NCBI GenBank assembly: GCA_910587485.1
Contig: CAJUKN010000024.1
Coordinates: 9,499-39,417, forward strand
From: an uncultured Lachnospira sp.
GTDB taxonomy: Bacteria > Bacillota > Clostridia > Lachnospirales > Lachnospiraceae
Reading direction: 5' to 3'
Length of the DNA stretch: 29,919 bases
Both the position numbers and the translations under genes were made by a program. The notes beneath the pieces were generated by a model. The model ran no database searches. It saw nothing but the letters and a program-made list of their open reading frames with translations, and had not been told where the DNA came from. Positions 16,384-24,742 of the stretch are shown piece by piece. The stretch's first letter is position 1, and each line of letters opens with the position of its first letter.

Positions 16384-17814
16384 ATGAAGATATGTATCAT
16401 AGCCGAAGGTTGTTATCCCTATGTTGTAGGTGGTGTATCTGGTTGGATTAACAGTTTAATAACATCTTTTCCAGAACATGAATTTGTCATGTTAGCCATT
16501 ATATCAGACCGTAGTGTAAGTGGAAAATTTAAATACACATTGCCAGATAATTTAACAGAGATTTATGAGGTTTATCTCAATGACAGTGAATGGGTGAATA
16601 AGGTTAAAAAAAGTTATAAAGATGCTAGATTATCCTCTAAAAATGTAAAAGCGTTAGAATCTCTTGTGCTTGGAGTAAAAACAGATTGGGAAACATTGAC
16701 GCATTTGTTTCAAAATAAGAAGGTTTCTATTGATAATCTTTTGATGGGACCTGATTTTTTAAATTGTGTTGTTGCAAACTATAAAAGTGGTTATTCTGAA
16801 ATTGTATTTTCTGATTTTTTGTGGACAATGCGTTCGATGTATCTTCCGCTTTTACTTGCAATGCAGTCTGATATACCAGAGGCAGACATATATCATTGTG
16901 TGGCTACAGGATATTCAGGCGTACTTGGCGCAATGGCAAAAATACTCTATCCAAACAGCAAACTTTTAATTTCTGAACATGGTATTTACACAAGAGAACG
17001 AGAAGAGGAAGTTATACGAGCTTCATGGATAGATGGTATATATAAAGATATATGGATTAAGCAGTTTCGGAAAATGTCGCTTTTTGCATATGAAAAAGCA
17101 GATAAGGTAACTTCACTGTATGCAAGAGCAAGAGAATTGCAGATTGAATTGGGTTGTCCTGAAGAAAAAACGATTATTACACCAAATGGCATTGACCCAA
17201 ACCGCTTTGTCAATGTCCCTTCTAAAAGTCCAGATGATACATTTATTAATATTGGCGCAATTCTTCGAGTTACCCCTATTAAAGATGTAAAAACGCTTAT
17301 TATGGCATTTGGGTATGCAAAAAATAATAATTCAAAATTGAAATTGTGGATTATGGGACCAACAGATGAAGATGAAGAATATGCAAAAGAATGTTTTGAC
17401 CTTGTTGACACAATGAATATTAAAGATATTGTTTTTACAGGAAGAATAAATGTTATTGATTATATCGGCAAGATGGATTATACCATTTTGACAAGTATCA
17501 GTGAGGGACAGCCATTGACTATTATAGAAAGTTATGCTGTACATAAGCCAGTTATCGCTACTGATGTAGGGAATTGTTACGGTTTAATATATGGTGAGGA
17601 CGATGGTATTGGACAATCTGGAATTTTAACACATATTATGAATGTAGAAGAGATAAAGGATGCTATGCTTTTTTTGGCTGAAAATGAAGATATTAGGAAA
17701 CAATATGGTGATAATGGCTATAATCGGTATAAAAATAAATATACTATTGGGGCAATGAAACAGACTTATCGCAATATTTATGAGGAGTTGTCAAGAATTG
17801 GCAAAATAAAATAG
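16384..17814 (+). CDS. pelF: PelF, GT4 glycosyltransferase of Pel synthesis
   Basis: A 476-residue soluble glycosyltransferase of GT-B fold, family GT4. The N-terminal loop EGCYPYVVGGVSGWINSLI (residues 8-26) is the clearest PelF marker. Other family segments are the YHCVATGYSGVLGAMAK stretch near 171-187, LISEHGIYTREREEE near 198-212, and TPNGIDPNRF near 265-274, which starts the C-terminal nucleotide-sugar domain. The catalytic EX7E motif is present in SEGQPLTIIESYA near 372-384. PelF is the cytoplasmic polymerising transferase of Pel, using UDP-hexosamine donors in Pseudomonas. It is followed 69 bp later by pelG, as in all known pel loci. The preceding 151-bp gap carries the structured repeat and a weak TACAAT box (16278-16283), so pelF may have added control. 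The start ATG is preceded by GGAATGGAG. Confidence 0.93.
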   Translation: MKICIIAEGCYPYVVGGVSGWINSLITSFPEHEFVMLAIISDRSVSGKFKYTLPDNLTEIYEVYLNDSEWVNKVKKSYKDARLSSKNVKALESLVLGVKTDWETLTHLFQNKKVSIDNLLMGPDFLNCVVANYKSGYSEIVFSDFLWTMRSMYLPLLLAMQSDIPEADIYHCVATGYSGVLGAMAKILYPNSKLLISEHGIYTREREEEVIRASWIDGIYKDIWIKQFRKMSLFAYEKADKVTSLYARARELQIELGCPEEKTIITPNGIDPNRFVNVPSKSPDDTFINIGAILRVTPIKDVKTLIMAFGYAKNNNSKLKLWIMGPTDEDEEYAKECFDLVDTMNIKDIVFTGRINVIDYIGKMDYTILTSISEGQPLTIIESYAVHKPVIATDVGNCYGLIYGEDDGIGQSGILTHIMNVEEIKDAMLFLAENEDIRKQYGDNGYNRYKNKYTIGAMKQTYRNIYEELSRIGKIK

Positions 17815-17883
17815 TTGCAAATGGTGTGACGAAATTGTAATCCATATATTAAGGTATAAGCATTTGAAAAATGAGGTATAATA

Positions 17884-19320
17884 ATGGCAGGTATTGGAAT
17901 AAAATTAAATAAATTTTTTGAAAAAAGCTCTGTAACCAGTTATATTGTGGGTTCTGGCTACAGTGTTATATCAACTATAGCACCAATGTTGGTTGTCATT
18001 GGAGTTATACTGATTATGCAGGCTATATTGGGTTATAGTGATGCATCATATAGTAATAAACAGTTATTTCAGTCAACGGTTCTGTATGTGTTTATATTTT
18101 CTTTGTTGGGTTCATCATTGCTCAATGCGGTATTATCAAAGTATGTATCGGATGTCATTTTTAAAGAAGAGTATGACAATATTATGGCTGCATTTTATTT
18201 AGGTCTTGCCTTAAATCTTATATTAGATTGTATTATGTTTATTCCATTTACAATACATGAGCATTTTGTTGGCAAAGTGGGAATTGGTTATATTCTTACC
18301 TCCATTGCTTGTTTTTTATCGTTATCTCTTGTGTTTTATACAATGCTTTATCTGTCACTTTGTAAAGATTATGGAAAAGTCTCCTTATTTTATGTTATTG
18401 GTATGATAGTATCGGTACTTTTTTCATTATTGCTAGTTAAGGTATTTGATGTAGAAGTAACCTATGCCATGTTATTATCCTTAACCATTGGCTTTTTTAT
18501 TATAGCCAGTCTTGGCTATGCTCTGTTAAGACAGTATTTTACGAAAAACAGCGGCAAATACAAAGAGGTGTTTTTCTATATTTGTAGGTTTTGGAGATTG
18601 ATATTAGCCAATTTTTTCTATACTTTAGGACTTTATATACACAATTTTGTCTTTTGGAATACATCGCTTAAAAATGTGGTGGTAAATTCTTTTGTATATG
18701 CTGAAAGTTATGACTTTGCTACTTGTATTGCCATGTTTACCAACATATCAGCCTCTGTAATATTTGTGGCATTGGTAGAGATGCGTTTTAATGGAAGATA
18801 CAAACAATATTCAGAAGCCATTATCGGAGGGCGTCTACTGGATATATCAAAGACGAAGAACAGAATGTTTAGAATGCTTGCAGACCAAATAATGAGTATG
18901 GTGCGAATACAGTTTATTATATCAACTGTTGTATTTTTGATATGTATGCTTATATTGCAAAAATTAGGATATAGTGGTGTTGTTATCCAGTTGTATCCTT
19001 GTTTGGCGGCAGGATATTTTATTATGTATATTATGTATAGTACTTTTTTGTTTTTGTATTATTTTAATGATATTACAGGTTCGCTTATCACATCATTTCT
19101 CTTTGTACTATTTACACTGATATTTAGTATTATCAGCTCAAAGCTTGATATTATCTGGTATGGCGCAGGATTGGTTTTGGGTTCCTTTATTGCATGGACA
19201 TATGGTTATTTTCGATTGAAGTGGCTTGAAAAAAATATTGAGTATCATATATTTTGTAATGGTACAATATTAGACCAAGTAGTTGGGGATAAGCCAACTT
19301 CTAAAGTATATCAAAAATAG
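17884..19320 (+). CDS. pelG: PelG, polysaccharide transporter of the MOP superfamily
   Basis: A 478-residue integral membrane protein with about twelve helices, close to the usual PelG length of about 455-480. The N-terminal region MAGIGIKLNKFFEKSSVTSY followed by GSGYSVISTIAPMLVVIG is the typical PelG opening. SLLNAVLSKYVSDVIFKEEYDNI (about residues 78-100) is a second family marker in the loop after the third helix. PelG is the predicted translocator that moves Pel across the cytoplasmic membrane together with PelD and PelE. It follows pelF by 69 bp, so it is cotranscribed. GAGGT is found a few bases before the ATG. Immediately after its stop codon lies the segment at 19325-19447 that appears inserted before the next gene. 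Confidence 0.94.
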   Translation: MAGIGIKLNKFFEKSSVTSYIVGSGYSVISTIAPMLVVIGVILIMQAILGYSDASYSNKQLFQSTVLYVFIFSLLGSSLLNAVLSKYVSDVIFKEEYDNIMAAFYLGLALNLILDCIMFIPFTIHEHFVGKVGIGYILTSIACFLSLSLVFYTMLYLSLCKDYGKVSLFYVIGMIVSVLFSLLLVKVFDVEVTYAMLLSLTIGFFIIASLGYALLRQYFTKNSGKYKEVFFYICRFWRLILANFFYTLGLYIHNFVFWNTSLKNVVVNSFVYAESYDFATCIAMFTNISASVIFVALVEMRFNGRYKQYSEAIIGGRLLDISKTKNRMFRMLADQIMSMVRIQFIISTVVFLICMLILQKLGYSGVVIQLYPCLAAGYFIMYIMYSTFLFLYYFNDITGSLITSFLFVLFTLIFSIISSKLDIIWYGAGLVLGSFIAWTYGYFRLKWLEKNIEYHIFCNGTILDQVVGDKPTSKVYQK

Positions 19321-19324
19321 AAAT

Positions 19325-19447
19325 GAGGCTAAGATTGAAAATTAACATTTTCAATCTACAAGTTATGATGCAAAAAATTGCTGCGCATCTTTGCTAAAAC
19401 TTGAGCCATTAGCTGCTCCTAAAAATCAGTCGCAGCATGGAGGCTAA
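19325..19447 (+). mobile_element. Putative small inserted element with 8-bp direct repeats
   Basis: GAGGCTAA occurs at 19325-19332 and 19440-19447, flanking 107 bp that code for nothing. Removing the segment and one repeat leaves the pelG stop, four bases, then GAGG with a six-base spacer to ATG 19450: an ideal tight operon junction. The inner part is hairpin-rich: an 11-bp perfect stem (19332-19342 with 19347-19357), CAAGTT/AACTTG (19359/19398), GATGC/GCATC (19367/19385) and TGCTGCG/CGCAGCA (19379/19431). No terminal inverted repeats or transposase are seen, so a MITE-like nature is only inferred. Confidence 0.45.
19332..19357 (+). other. Perfect 11-bp stem-loop after pelG
   Basis: AGATTGAAAAT (19332-19342) and ATTTTCAATCT (19347-19357) are exact reverse complements with a TAAC loop. 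No T-run follows, so it is not a standard terminator. It could slow 3' decay of the pel mRNA or be part of the inserted element around it. Confidence 0.6.
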
Positions 19448-19449
19448 AT

Positions 19450-19830
19450 ATGAATGGTGAAATTTTACGTTTATGTGTTGTTATTGTTGGTGTTCTTTTT
19501 ATTACGCTTTGTTTATTGACCTATATACGAAAAAATTTAACAGAAAAATTTACGTGGATGTGGCTATTTTTTGGCATTATTTTGATTTTGTCAGGAATTG
19601 TACCTGTGTTTTCCGATTGGATTACGACATTTAATGATAGTGGGTATATATTAGCTGCTATTATTGCTATTATTATCGTATGGTTTATGTTTGTTGTCAC
19701 AAAGGAAATTGCAAGATTAAGACGAAGAAACCAAGAACTTGCTATGCACGTTTCTTTGTTAAATCAGGAAAATGAGCGGATTTTAGCAAGACTTTCAAAG
19801 ATGACAGGTGAGGATAAATCAAAAATATGA
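19450..19830 (+). CDS. DUF2304 family small membrane protein
   Basis: A 126-residue protein with three hydrophobic segments (about 6-24, 35-54 and 67-87) and a charged C-terminal helix (KEIARLRRRNQELAMHVSLLNQENERILARL) with heptad-like character. This layout, with MWLFFGIILILSGIVPVFSDW in the middle, matches DUF2304 proteins. They are typically encoded next to polyprenyl-phosphate GT2 glycosyltransferases, and such a GT2 gene is present here two genes downstream. A role as membrane partner of that transferase is likely but unproven. GGAGG at 19439-19443 precedes the start by six bases, and the stop overlaps the next gene by four bases (ATGA). The upstream segment 19325-19447 separates it from pelG. 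Confidence 0.8.
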   Translation: MNGEILRLCVVIVGVLFITLCLLTYIRKNLTEKFTWMWLFFGIILILSGIVPVFSDWITTFNDSGYILAAIIAIIIVWFMFVVTKEIARLRRRNQELAMHVSLLNQENERILARLSKMTGEDKSKI

Positions 19831-21050
19831 AAAAAAAGATATTGTTTGTTATCAATACATTGGGAAGAGCAGGTGCCGAGACTGCTTTAATAGCACTCCT
19901 TAATAATATGGATATAAAAAAATATGATATTTATTTGTATGTGGTATTAAATCAGGGAGAGATGGTAAAAGAGCTACCTTCTTATGTAAAGCTTCTCAAT
20001 AAACATTACTGCAAGGAGTCTGTGTTATCATCAAAAGGAAAAAAGGTGTTAATAAGAGGAATCTTTAAAAAAATGTTTTTACATGGAGCTGTATTTAAAA
20101 ATATTTTATATATTATAAGTAATGCTATCCATATGATAAAAAACAAACAAGGTTTATTGTTGGATAAACTGTTATGGAAAGTGGTATCGGACGGAAGTGA
20201 ACGTTTTGACAATAAATTTGACTTAGCAGTTGCCTATCTTGAGGGAGCCGCAGCATACTATGTAAGAGATTATGTCAATGCGCCAGTAAAGGTAGGATTT
20301 ATACATATTGATTATGAGCTTGCAGGGTATACAAGAAAATTAGATAGAAACTGTTATAAGAAATATACAAAAATATTTACCGTTTCTGATGAGGTAAAAG
20401 AGCATTTTCTTCATGTATATCCAGATTGTAAGGATAAAACAGCAGTTTTTCATAATATGCTTAATGTAAAATCTATAATCAATAAATCCAAACAAAAAAT
20501 AAATGATAAGATATTTATAAAAGAAGATGGCAGAACACTTCTTTTGACAGTAGGAAGGCTTACAAAACAAAAAGGATTTGATATTGCTATAAAGGCACTT
20601 AAGATATTAGTACAAAAAGGTTATAATGTGTATTGGGTAATACTTGGCGATGGACCAGAACGCAGTACACTTAGCAATTTAGCGGCAAAAGAAGGCGTAT
20701 CAGAACGATTTATTTTAACAGGTGCTAAAGAAAATCCATATCCATATTATATAGCAGCCGATATATACGTCCATGCTACCCGTTTTGAAGGTAAAAGTAT
20801 AGCAATTCAAGAAGCACAAATACTTGGCTGTCCAATTATTGCTTCAGATTGCAGTGGTAACAGGGAGCAGATAAGAAGCGGCGAAAACGGATTGTTGTGT
20901 AATTTTAATCCAAGAGATATTGCAAATGCGATAGAGTCTCTTATCAAAGAGCCAACAAGAGCGAAAATATTTGGAAGAAATGCTTTAAACGTAAAAGTAG
21001 ATTATAGCAAAGAATTAGAAATGTTTGATGCGCTGTTAGAAAATCATTAG
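19827..21050 (+). CDS. GT4 glycosyltransferase
   Basis: A 407-residue GT-B fold transferase of family GT4. The N-terminal ILFVINTLGRAGAETALIALL (residues 5-25) is the acceptor-domain glycine loop. The hinge into the donor domain is LLLTVGRLTKQKGFDIAIKAL near 238-258, followed by VILGDGPERSTL near 271-282. The EX7E catalytic motif is in RFEGKSIAIQEAQILGCPII near 319-338. It would add a sugar from a nucleotide donor to a cytoplasmic acceptor. It starts inside the previous stop codon (ATGA) and ends immediately before the GT2 gene, so the DUF2304, GT4 and GT2 genes form a tight set. These are not part of the core pel set, suggesting either side-group decoration of the polymer or an added glycosylation module. 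Donor and acceptor are unknown. Confidence 0.9.
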   Translation: MKKKILFVINTLGRAGAETALIALLNNMDIKKYDIYLYVVLNQGEMVKELPSYVKLLNKHYCKESVLSSKGKKVLIRGIFKKMFLHGAVFKNILYIISNAIHMIKNKQGLLLDKLLWKVVSDGSERFDNKFDLAVAYLEGAAAYYVRDYVNAPVKVGFIHIDYELAGYTRKLDRNCYKKYTKIFTVSDEVKEHFLHVYPDCKDKTAVFHNMLNVKSIINKSKQKINDKIFIKEDGRTLLLTVGRLTKQKGFDIAIKALKILVQKGYNVYWVILGDGPERSTLSNLAAKEGVSERFILTGAKENPYPYYIAADIYVHATRFEGKSIAIQEAQILGCPIIASDCSGNREQIRSGENGLLCNFNPRDIANAIESLIKEPTRAKIFGRNALNVKVDYSKELEMFDALLENH

Positions 21051-21083
21051 TTGTTTTATGATATTTACAGCATGGAGGGTGGT

Positions 21084-21863
21084 ATGCAAAAAGAAGTATT
21101 GATAATCATTCCAGCATATAATGAAGAACATAATATTGAACAAGTGCTTAAGCATCTTGAAAGTCCTGATATTGCTGAATTTGCAGATATCCTAGTAATG
21201 AATGATGCATCGCTTGACAATACAAATTGGATAGCAAAAGCCCATAGACATGCTGTTGTAACACATGTGTTTAATCTTGGATATGGCAGCGCATTACAGT
21301 TAGGTTACAAGTATGCAATTCGTTATCATTATAAATATGTTATTCAAATGGATGCAGATGGTCAACATGATGTCTGTAATGTTACTAATATATATAAAAC
21401 ATTAAAAACAAAATATGATGGAGAATATCCAGATATTGTGTTAGGTTCTAGGTATTTAGCAGACAGTTCGCCATTTGAAGTGTCTTTTTTAAAAGAGTTA
21501 GCTTATAAAATGTTTCGGGGTATTATTAAGCTGATAACAAAAAGAACCATTATGGACCCAACATCAGGATTGCAGGGATTGAGCTGGAGAGCAGTATTAG
21601 ACTATTCAAAATATGGCAATTTTGACGACCGTTATCCAGATGCCAATATGCTTACAAGTATGATATTAAAAGGATATAATGTTGTAGAGATACCAGCAGT
21701 TATGCACACAAGAAGCTATGGTATGAGTATGCACTCAGGTCTGATAAAGCCCATTGGCTACATGTTTCATATGATGCTTAGTATTGTAGGTGTTGTGCTA
21801 AGGCAGAAAAAACATCAAACGCCACAAAAGATTAATAGTGAAAAAAATCAAAAGGGAGGATGA
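21084..21863 (+). CDS. GT2 glycosyltransferase, polyprenyl-phosphate type
   Basis: A 259-residue GT-A fold transferase. The N-terminus EVLIIIPAYNEEHNIEQVLKHL gives the nucleotide-binding strand and AYNEE motif, and MDADGQHD (near residues 88-95) holds the metal-binding DxD. GSRY near 120-124 and the later RSYGMSMHSG are typical of DPM1/GtrB-like GT2 enzymes that load a sugar on polyprenyl phosphate. Only one short hydrophobic stretch (YMFHMMLSIVGVVL) lies near the C-terminus. With the DUF2304 protein it probably makes a lipid-linked sugar at the inner face of the membrane, which the GT-C-like protein at 11922 could use; that link is inference. The frame is open from 21051, but ATG 21084 with GGAGGGTGG just upstream begins right at the conserved domain. 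Confidence 0.9.
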   Translation: MQKEVLIIIPAYNEEHNIEQVLKHLESPDIAEFADILVMNDASLDNTNWIAKAHRHAVVTHVFNLGYGSALQLGYKYAIRYHYKYVIQMDADGQHDVCNVTNIYKTLKTKYDGEYPDIVLGSRYLADSSPFEVSFLKELAYKMFRGIIKLITKRTIMDPTSGLQGLSWRAVLDYSKYGNFDDRYPDANMLTSMILKGYNVVEIPAVMHTRSYGMSMHSGLIKPIGYMFHMMLSIVGVVLRQKKHQTPQKINSEKNQKGG

Positions 21864-21926
21864 AATAAAGGAAAAGAAAAATATTTCTAAGTTTATACAA
21901 GTAATAATAACATTTGTCATAAAATG
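21854..21926 (+). other. Orphan ribosome site and possible lost N-terminus of the next gene
   Basis: GGGAGG (21854-21859) is at proper distance from ATA (21865), not from a usable start codon. From ATA the frame reads KEKKNISKFIQVIITFVIK, a charged stretch plus a short hydrophobic run, then stops at 21924-21926. The DUF4874-like gene begins in another frame inside that stop, with no ribosome site of its own. This looks like a membrane-anchor start broken by a point change and a frameshift, but a reduced leader is also possible. Confidence 0.35.
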
Positions 21927-23078
21927 AACAGATTAAGAATGGGGATTATTATAAAAATGCGTAAATTGAATATAATACAAAATCCAATCGGCGCAGGACA
22001 AGGTTGGTTTAGCATCTTTCCATTTCAATTGTCTAAAGCTTATGATTTTGAAGAAATGAAGTGGTGTTTAAAAAAAGAGGAATCTTTAGTTTTGGCAAGA
22101 ATTAATATTGGTGAATACAATCAGATGAAAATTCCTGATAAAGCATTAAAAAACTTTCAAAGCATTATGCAGTTTTTTAGAAAATATGAAAAAAAAGTAA
22201 TATTGAGATTTGTATATGATGAGACTGGACAAGGACTTATCAATGAACCGTCTTCTTTAAGAATAATATTAGAGCATATTAATCAAGTTGGTACCATAAT
22301 GGAAAAAAATAGTGATATTATACTTACAACACAAGGAACCTTTATGGGCAGTTGGGGGGAGATGCATACAAGCCGTTATATTAATAAAGAAAATATAGCA
22401 GATGTTATTATTGCACTATATAAAGCTACCAATGGAAAGGTTAGAATGGCTGTACGCAGACCTTCTCAGCATAGAGCGTTACGCAGTGAATTAAGTGTGC
22501 GTCGATTGCCTGTTGATGAGATAATGTCGATGGTTAGTATATATGATGATGCACTGATGGCATCTGTTGATGATTATGGTACATTTGATTTATCTGATAT
22601 TGGAGCTGACAAAAATTATGTTGCAAAAGTGGCTGAAAATTTGCCTGTTGGGGGTGAGGCAGTCAACCCGAATATTGAAAATGATGGACAGAAAGCCATT
22701 TTTAATTTAAAAAAATTACATATATCTTATCTAAATAGCCAGTATGACTTGCAAGTTCTTGAAAAATGGAAGAGTGAACAGATGCCAACTGGAATAAGTG
22801 TATATGATTATATTACAAAAAATTTAGGTGCGGTTCTTCAAATTCGTAAAATAAAAGAGGACATCATTGGAAAATATGTCCGAATAACTGTTGCCAATAC
22901 AGGGTTTGCAGCATTATATCAAGATGCATATCTTGTTGTTAGCAATGAAGATGGCAGTATCTTGTTTCAGTCAGAAACATTAAAATGTTTGCAAAGTGAA
23001 GACAATATTGATATTTTGATTGAAAAAAGTATACTGCCTACTAATAAAATATTAAATGTAACAATTTTGTATGATTAG
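21924..23078 (+). CDS. DUF4874/DUF4832-like TIM-barrel protein without export signal
   Basis: A 384-residue protein resembling DUF4874/DUF4832 proteins, a predicted glycoside-hydrolase-like TIM barrel. Conserved-looking features are NPIGAGQGW at 20-28, ILRFVYDE at 93-100, MGSWGEMHTS at 141-150 with Glu146 and His148, DDYGT near 216-220, GGE at 243-245 and HISYLN near 266-271. Two Glu residues on separate barrel strands would suit a retaining hydrolase, but no activity is established to my knowledge. The barrel starts almost at residue 20 and no signal peptide is present, unlike the paralogue at 23221-24684. This suggests a cytoplasmic form or loss of the N-terminal anchor. Alternative start ATG 21957 is equally lacking a ribosome site. 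As the last gene of the pel run it could replace PelA as polymer hydrolase. Confidence 0.7.
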   Translation: MNRLRMGIIIKMRKLNIIQNPIGAGQGWFSIFPFQLSKAYDFEEMKWCLKKEESLVLARINIGEYNQMKIPDKALKNFQSIMQFFRKYEKKVILRFVYDETGQGLINEPSSLRIILEHINQVGTIMEKNSDIILTTQGTFMGSWGEMHTSRYINKENIADVIIALYKATNGKVRMAVRRPSQHRALRSELSVRRLPVDEIMSMVSIYDDALMASVDDYGTFDLSDIGADKNYVAKVAENLPVGGEAVNPNIENDGQKAIFNLKKLHISYLNSQYDLQVLEKWKSEQMPTGISVYDYITKNLGAVLQIRKIKEDIIGKYVRITVANTGFAALYQDAYLVVSNEDGSILFQSETLKCLQSEDNIDILIEKSILPTNKILNVTILYD

Positions 23079-23207
23079 AAAATAAATCCAGTACCAAATG
23101 AATAATCAATATTTGCTAGGTTTGTTCATCAAAGAGAATGATTCAATTAATAAGATAGTATATGTATTAAATTTATTGTGAACAAATAATAAACATTTGT
23201 AATTTAT

Positions 23208-23235
23208 AAACAAGTGTTCCTTAGAACCCTTGTTT
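23208..23235. terminator. Hairpin between convergent genes
   Basis: AAACAAG (23208-23214) pairs with CTTGTTT (23229-23235), and after one mismatch GTTC pairs with GAAC around a CTTA loop. It covers the stop codon of the minus-strand gene and lies 130 bp after the end of the plus-strand gene. It ends in T residues on one side and A residues on the other, so it can serve as a bidirectional terminator. The rest of the 142-bp gap shows nothing else. Confidence 0.6.
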
Positions 23236-24684
23236 AATCTCAATCGTTCCGATTTTATAACCATTTTCAGTTAATGGTATGTCATTGGCAAATTGGATAA
23301 TTTCGGTTTTATTGGAATCATTATTATTGTTTTCATTGATTGGGGTATATATTTTTATATAAACATCATAAACACCTGTTTCAATCAATTGTACAGGAAG
23401 TGAAGTATCAATTGTAGCAACACAATTTGGCTGCCAATCGCTTGTATGGAGGGTAGTTGTAATGTCTTTTGAAAAGGAAATGGTTTCATTATCACTAGTC
23501 TGTGCATTATCTGAAGTTGTTTTTACAAGATTTAACATTCCTTTAAAATCATGATATGATGAAGAAAACCCCACATTTTTAATATCCAGTTTTATAGTAA
23601 AAATATCATTAAATGGCTTATAGCTTATGGAAGAATCAACAAAAGTATATCGGTATCCTAAATGAGTTGTCATATAATCGTAACCTGTAACGCCATTAAA
23701 AATATCATTTCCTTGATATATTTGTGTTTTCCATTTGTCAATAACAGTGGCATCATATAAGTAGTTTAGATAGGAAACGTGCATTGTTGATAATGCAGAA
23801 ACAGCATTGTCAATATCGTTTAAACGGTTATCCAAAACAACTTCGCCGCCATTTGGAACACTTTTACATAATTCATTTTGATAGTTTAATTCTTGTGTGC
23901 GATTGCCTTTTGAGACATAGTTTTCTTCTGTAAATGTATCGTGAGAAGCCCCATATGTTCCTAAATCAAGGTCAGAACCAAGCATACCATCATTGTATAG
24001 ACCAATGCGGTTGCCTTTAGGAATCGAGGCAGTTTGTAGAATTGTTCTTAGATATTGAGGTGTTCGCACAGATAAAAAAATATCTTGTGATATCAAGCTG
24101 TCAAGATGATTTGCCAATATGGTCATGGAATCATTGCTCATATAATTAGAATTATTCATTTCAGCATGATTTCCTACAAATATTCCTTGTAATATATATA
24201 CATTATCTGTATGCAAATTGACAATTTGAGCAGTCTGTTCCATATGCTTTTTGATAATAGATATATCAGAAGGCTCTGTTTCCATAGCCTTTCCATCCCA
24301 ATCATACATAAATCGAAGAATAAGATTGTGCTTTCCATTATTCCACATCGTTAAAATTCTATCAATTTGTTTTAGTGCATTATCAGATAAATCTTCATTA
24401 TTAAAATTTTTAAGATTGATTTCAATTAATGCAAGTCGTGTATTGGTGCAAGTTCTTATATATTGATTGGTTAAATCGTCAAAATGATTGTATGCATCAT
24501 TTGTTATCATATAGGTGCATATTTGATACCAGCCACAATAAGGATTGTCAAGGAATTGTGTAGTTTCTTTAAATTCATTTGAAGTATATTTTATCGTATA
24601 GTAATTTTTATCAATCCAAAAAAATCCAAAAACACCTATGAATATAAAGATACATGCTATCAATACAAGGATTATTTTTTTCAT
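23221..24684 (-). CDS. DUF4874/DUF4832-like TIM-barrel protein, membrane-anchored
   Basis: A 487-residue paralogue of the protein at 21924-23078, on the opposite strand and pointing toward it. Residues 3-24 form an uncleaved-looking membrane anchor, so the domain lies outside the cell. The same motifs are found: NPYCGW at 47-52, LRFMYDWD at 123-130, GNHAEMNNS at 171-179, LDLGT near 239-243, GGE at 279-281 and HVSYLN. WGExH is replaced by HAEMN: the Glu (175) is kept, while Trp-Gly became His-Ala and His became Asn. The C-terminal 150 residues look like a beta-sandwich (DIFTIKLDIKNVGFSS), fuller than in the paralogue. GAAAGG lies eight bases before the start codon on the minus strand. It may trim or bind the polymer at the cell surface. 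It is the only minus-strand gene in the window. Confidence 0.8.
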   Translation of the reverse strand: MKKIILVLIACIFIFIGVFGFFWIDKNYYTIKYTSNEFKETTQFLDNPYCGWYQICTYMITNDAYNHFDDLTNQYIRTCTNTRLALIEINLKNFNNEDLSDNALKQIDRILTMWNNGKHNLILRFMYDWDGKAMETEPSDISIIKKHMEQTAQIVNLHTDNVYILQGIFVGNHAEMNNSNYMSNDSMTILANHLDSLISQDIFLSVRTPQYLRTILQTASIPKGNRIGLYNDGMLGSDLDLGTYGASHDTFTEENYVSKGNRTQELNYQNELCKSVPNGGEVVLDNRLNDIDNAVSALSTMHVSYLNYLYDATVIDKWKTQIYQGNDIFNGVTGYDYMTTHLGYRYTFVDSSISYKPFNDIFTIKLDIKNVGFSSSYHDFKGMLNLVKTTSDNAQTSDNETISFSKDITTTLHTSDWQPNCVATIDTSLPVQLIETGVYDVYIKIYTPINENNNNDSNKTEIIQFANDIPLTENGYKIGTIEIKQGF

Positions 24685-24742
24685 AAATTTAAACCTTTCA
24701 TTTTTATAAAAACATAGATTTTAAACAACACAAGCTAATATT

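Noticed and set aside
16986..17411. 141-codon open frame on the minus strand
   Set aside because: It is opposite pelF in the region of its conserved motifs and shows only composition-driven sequence.
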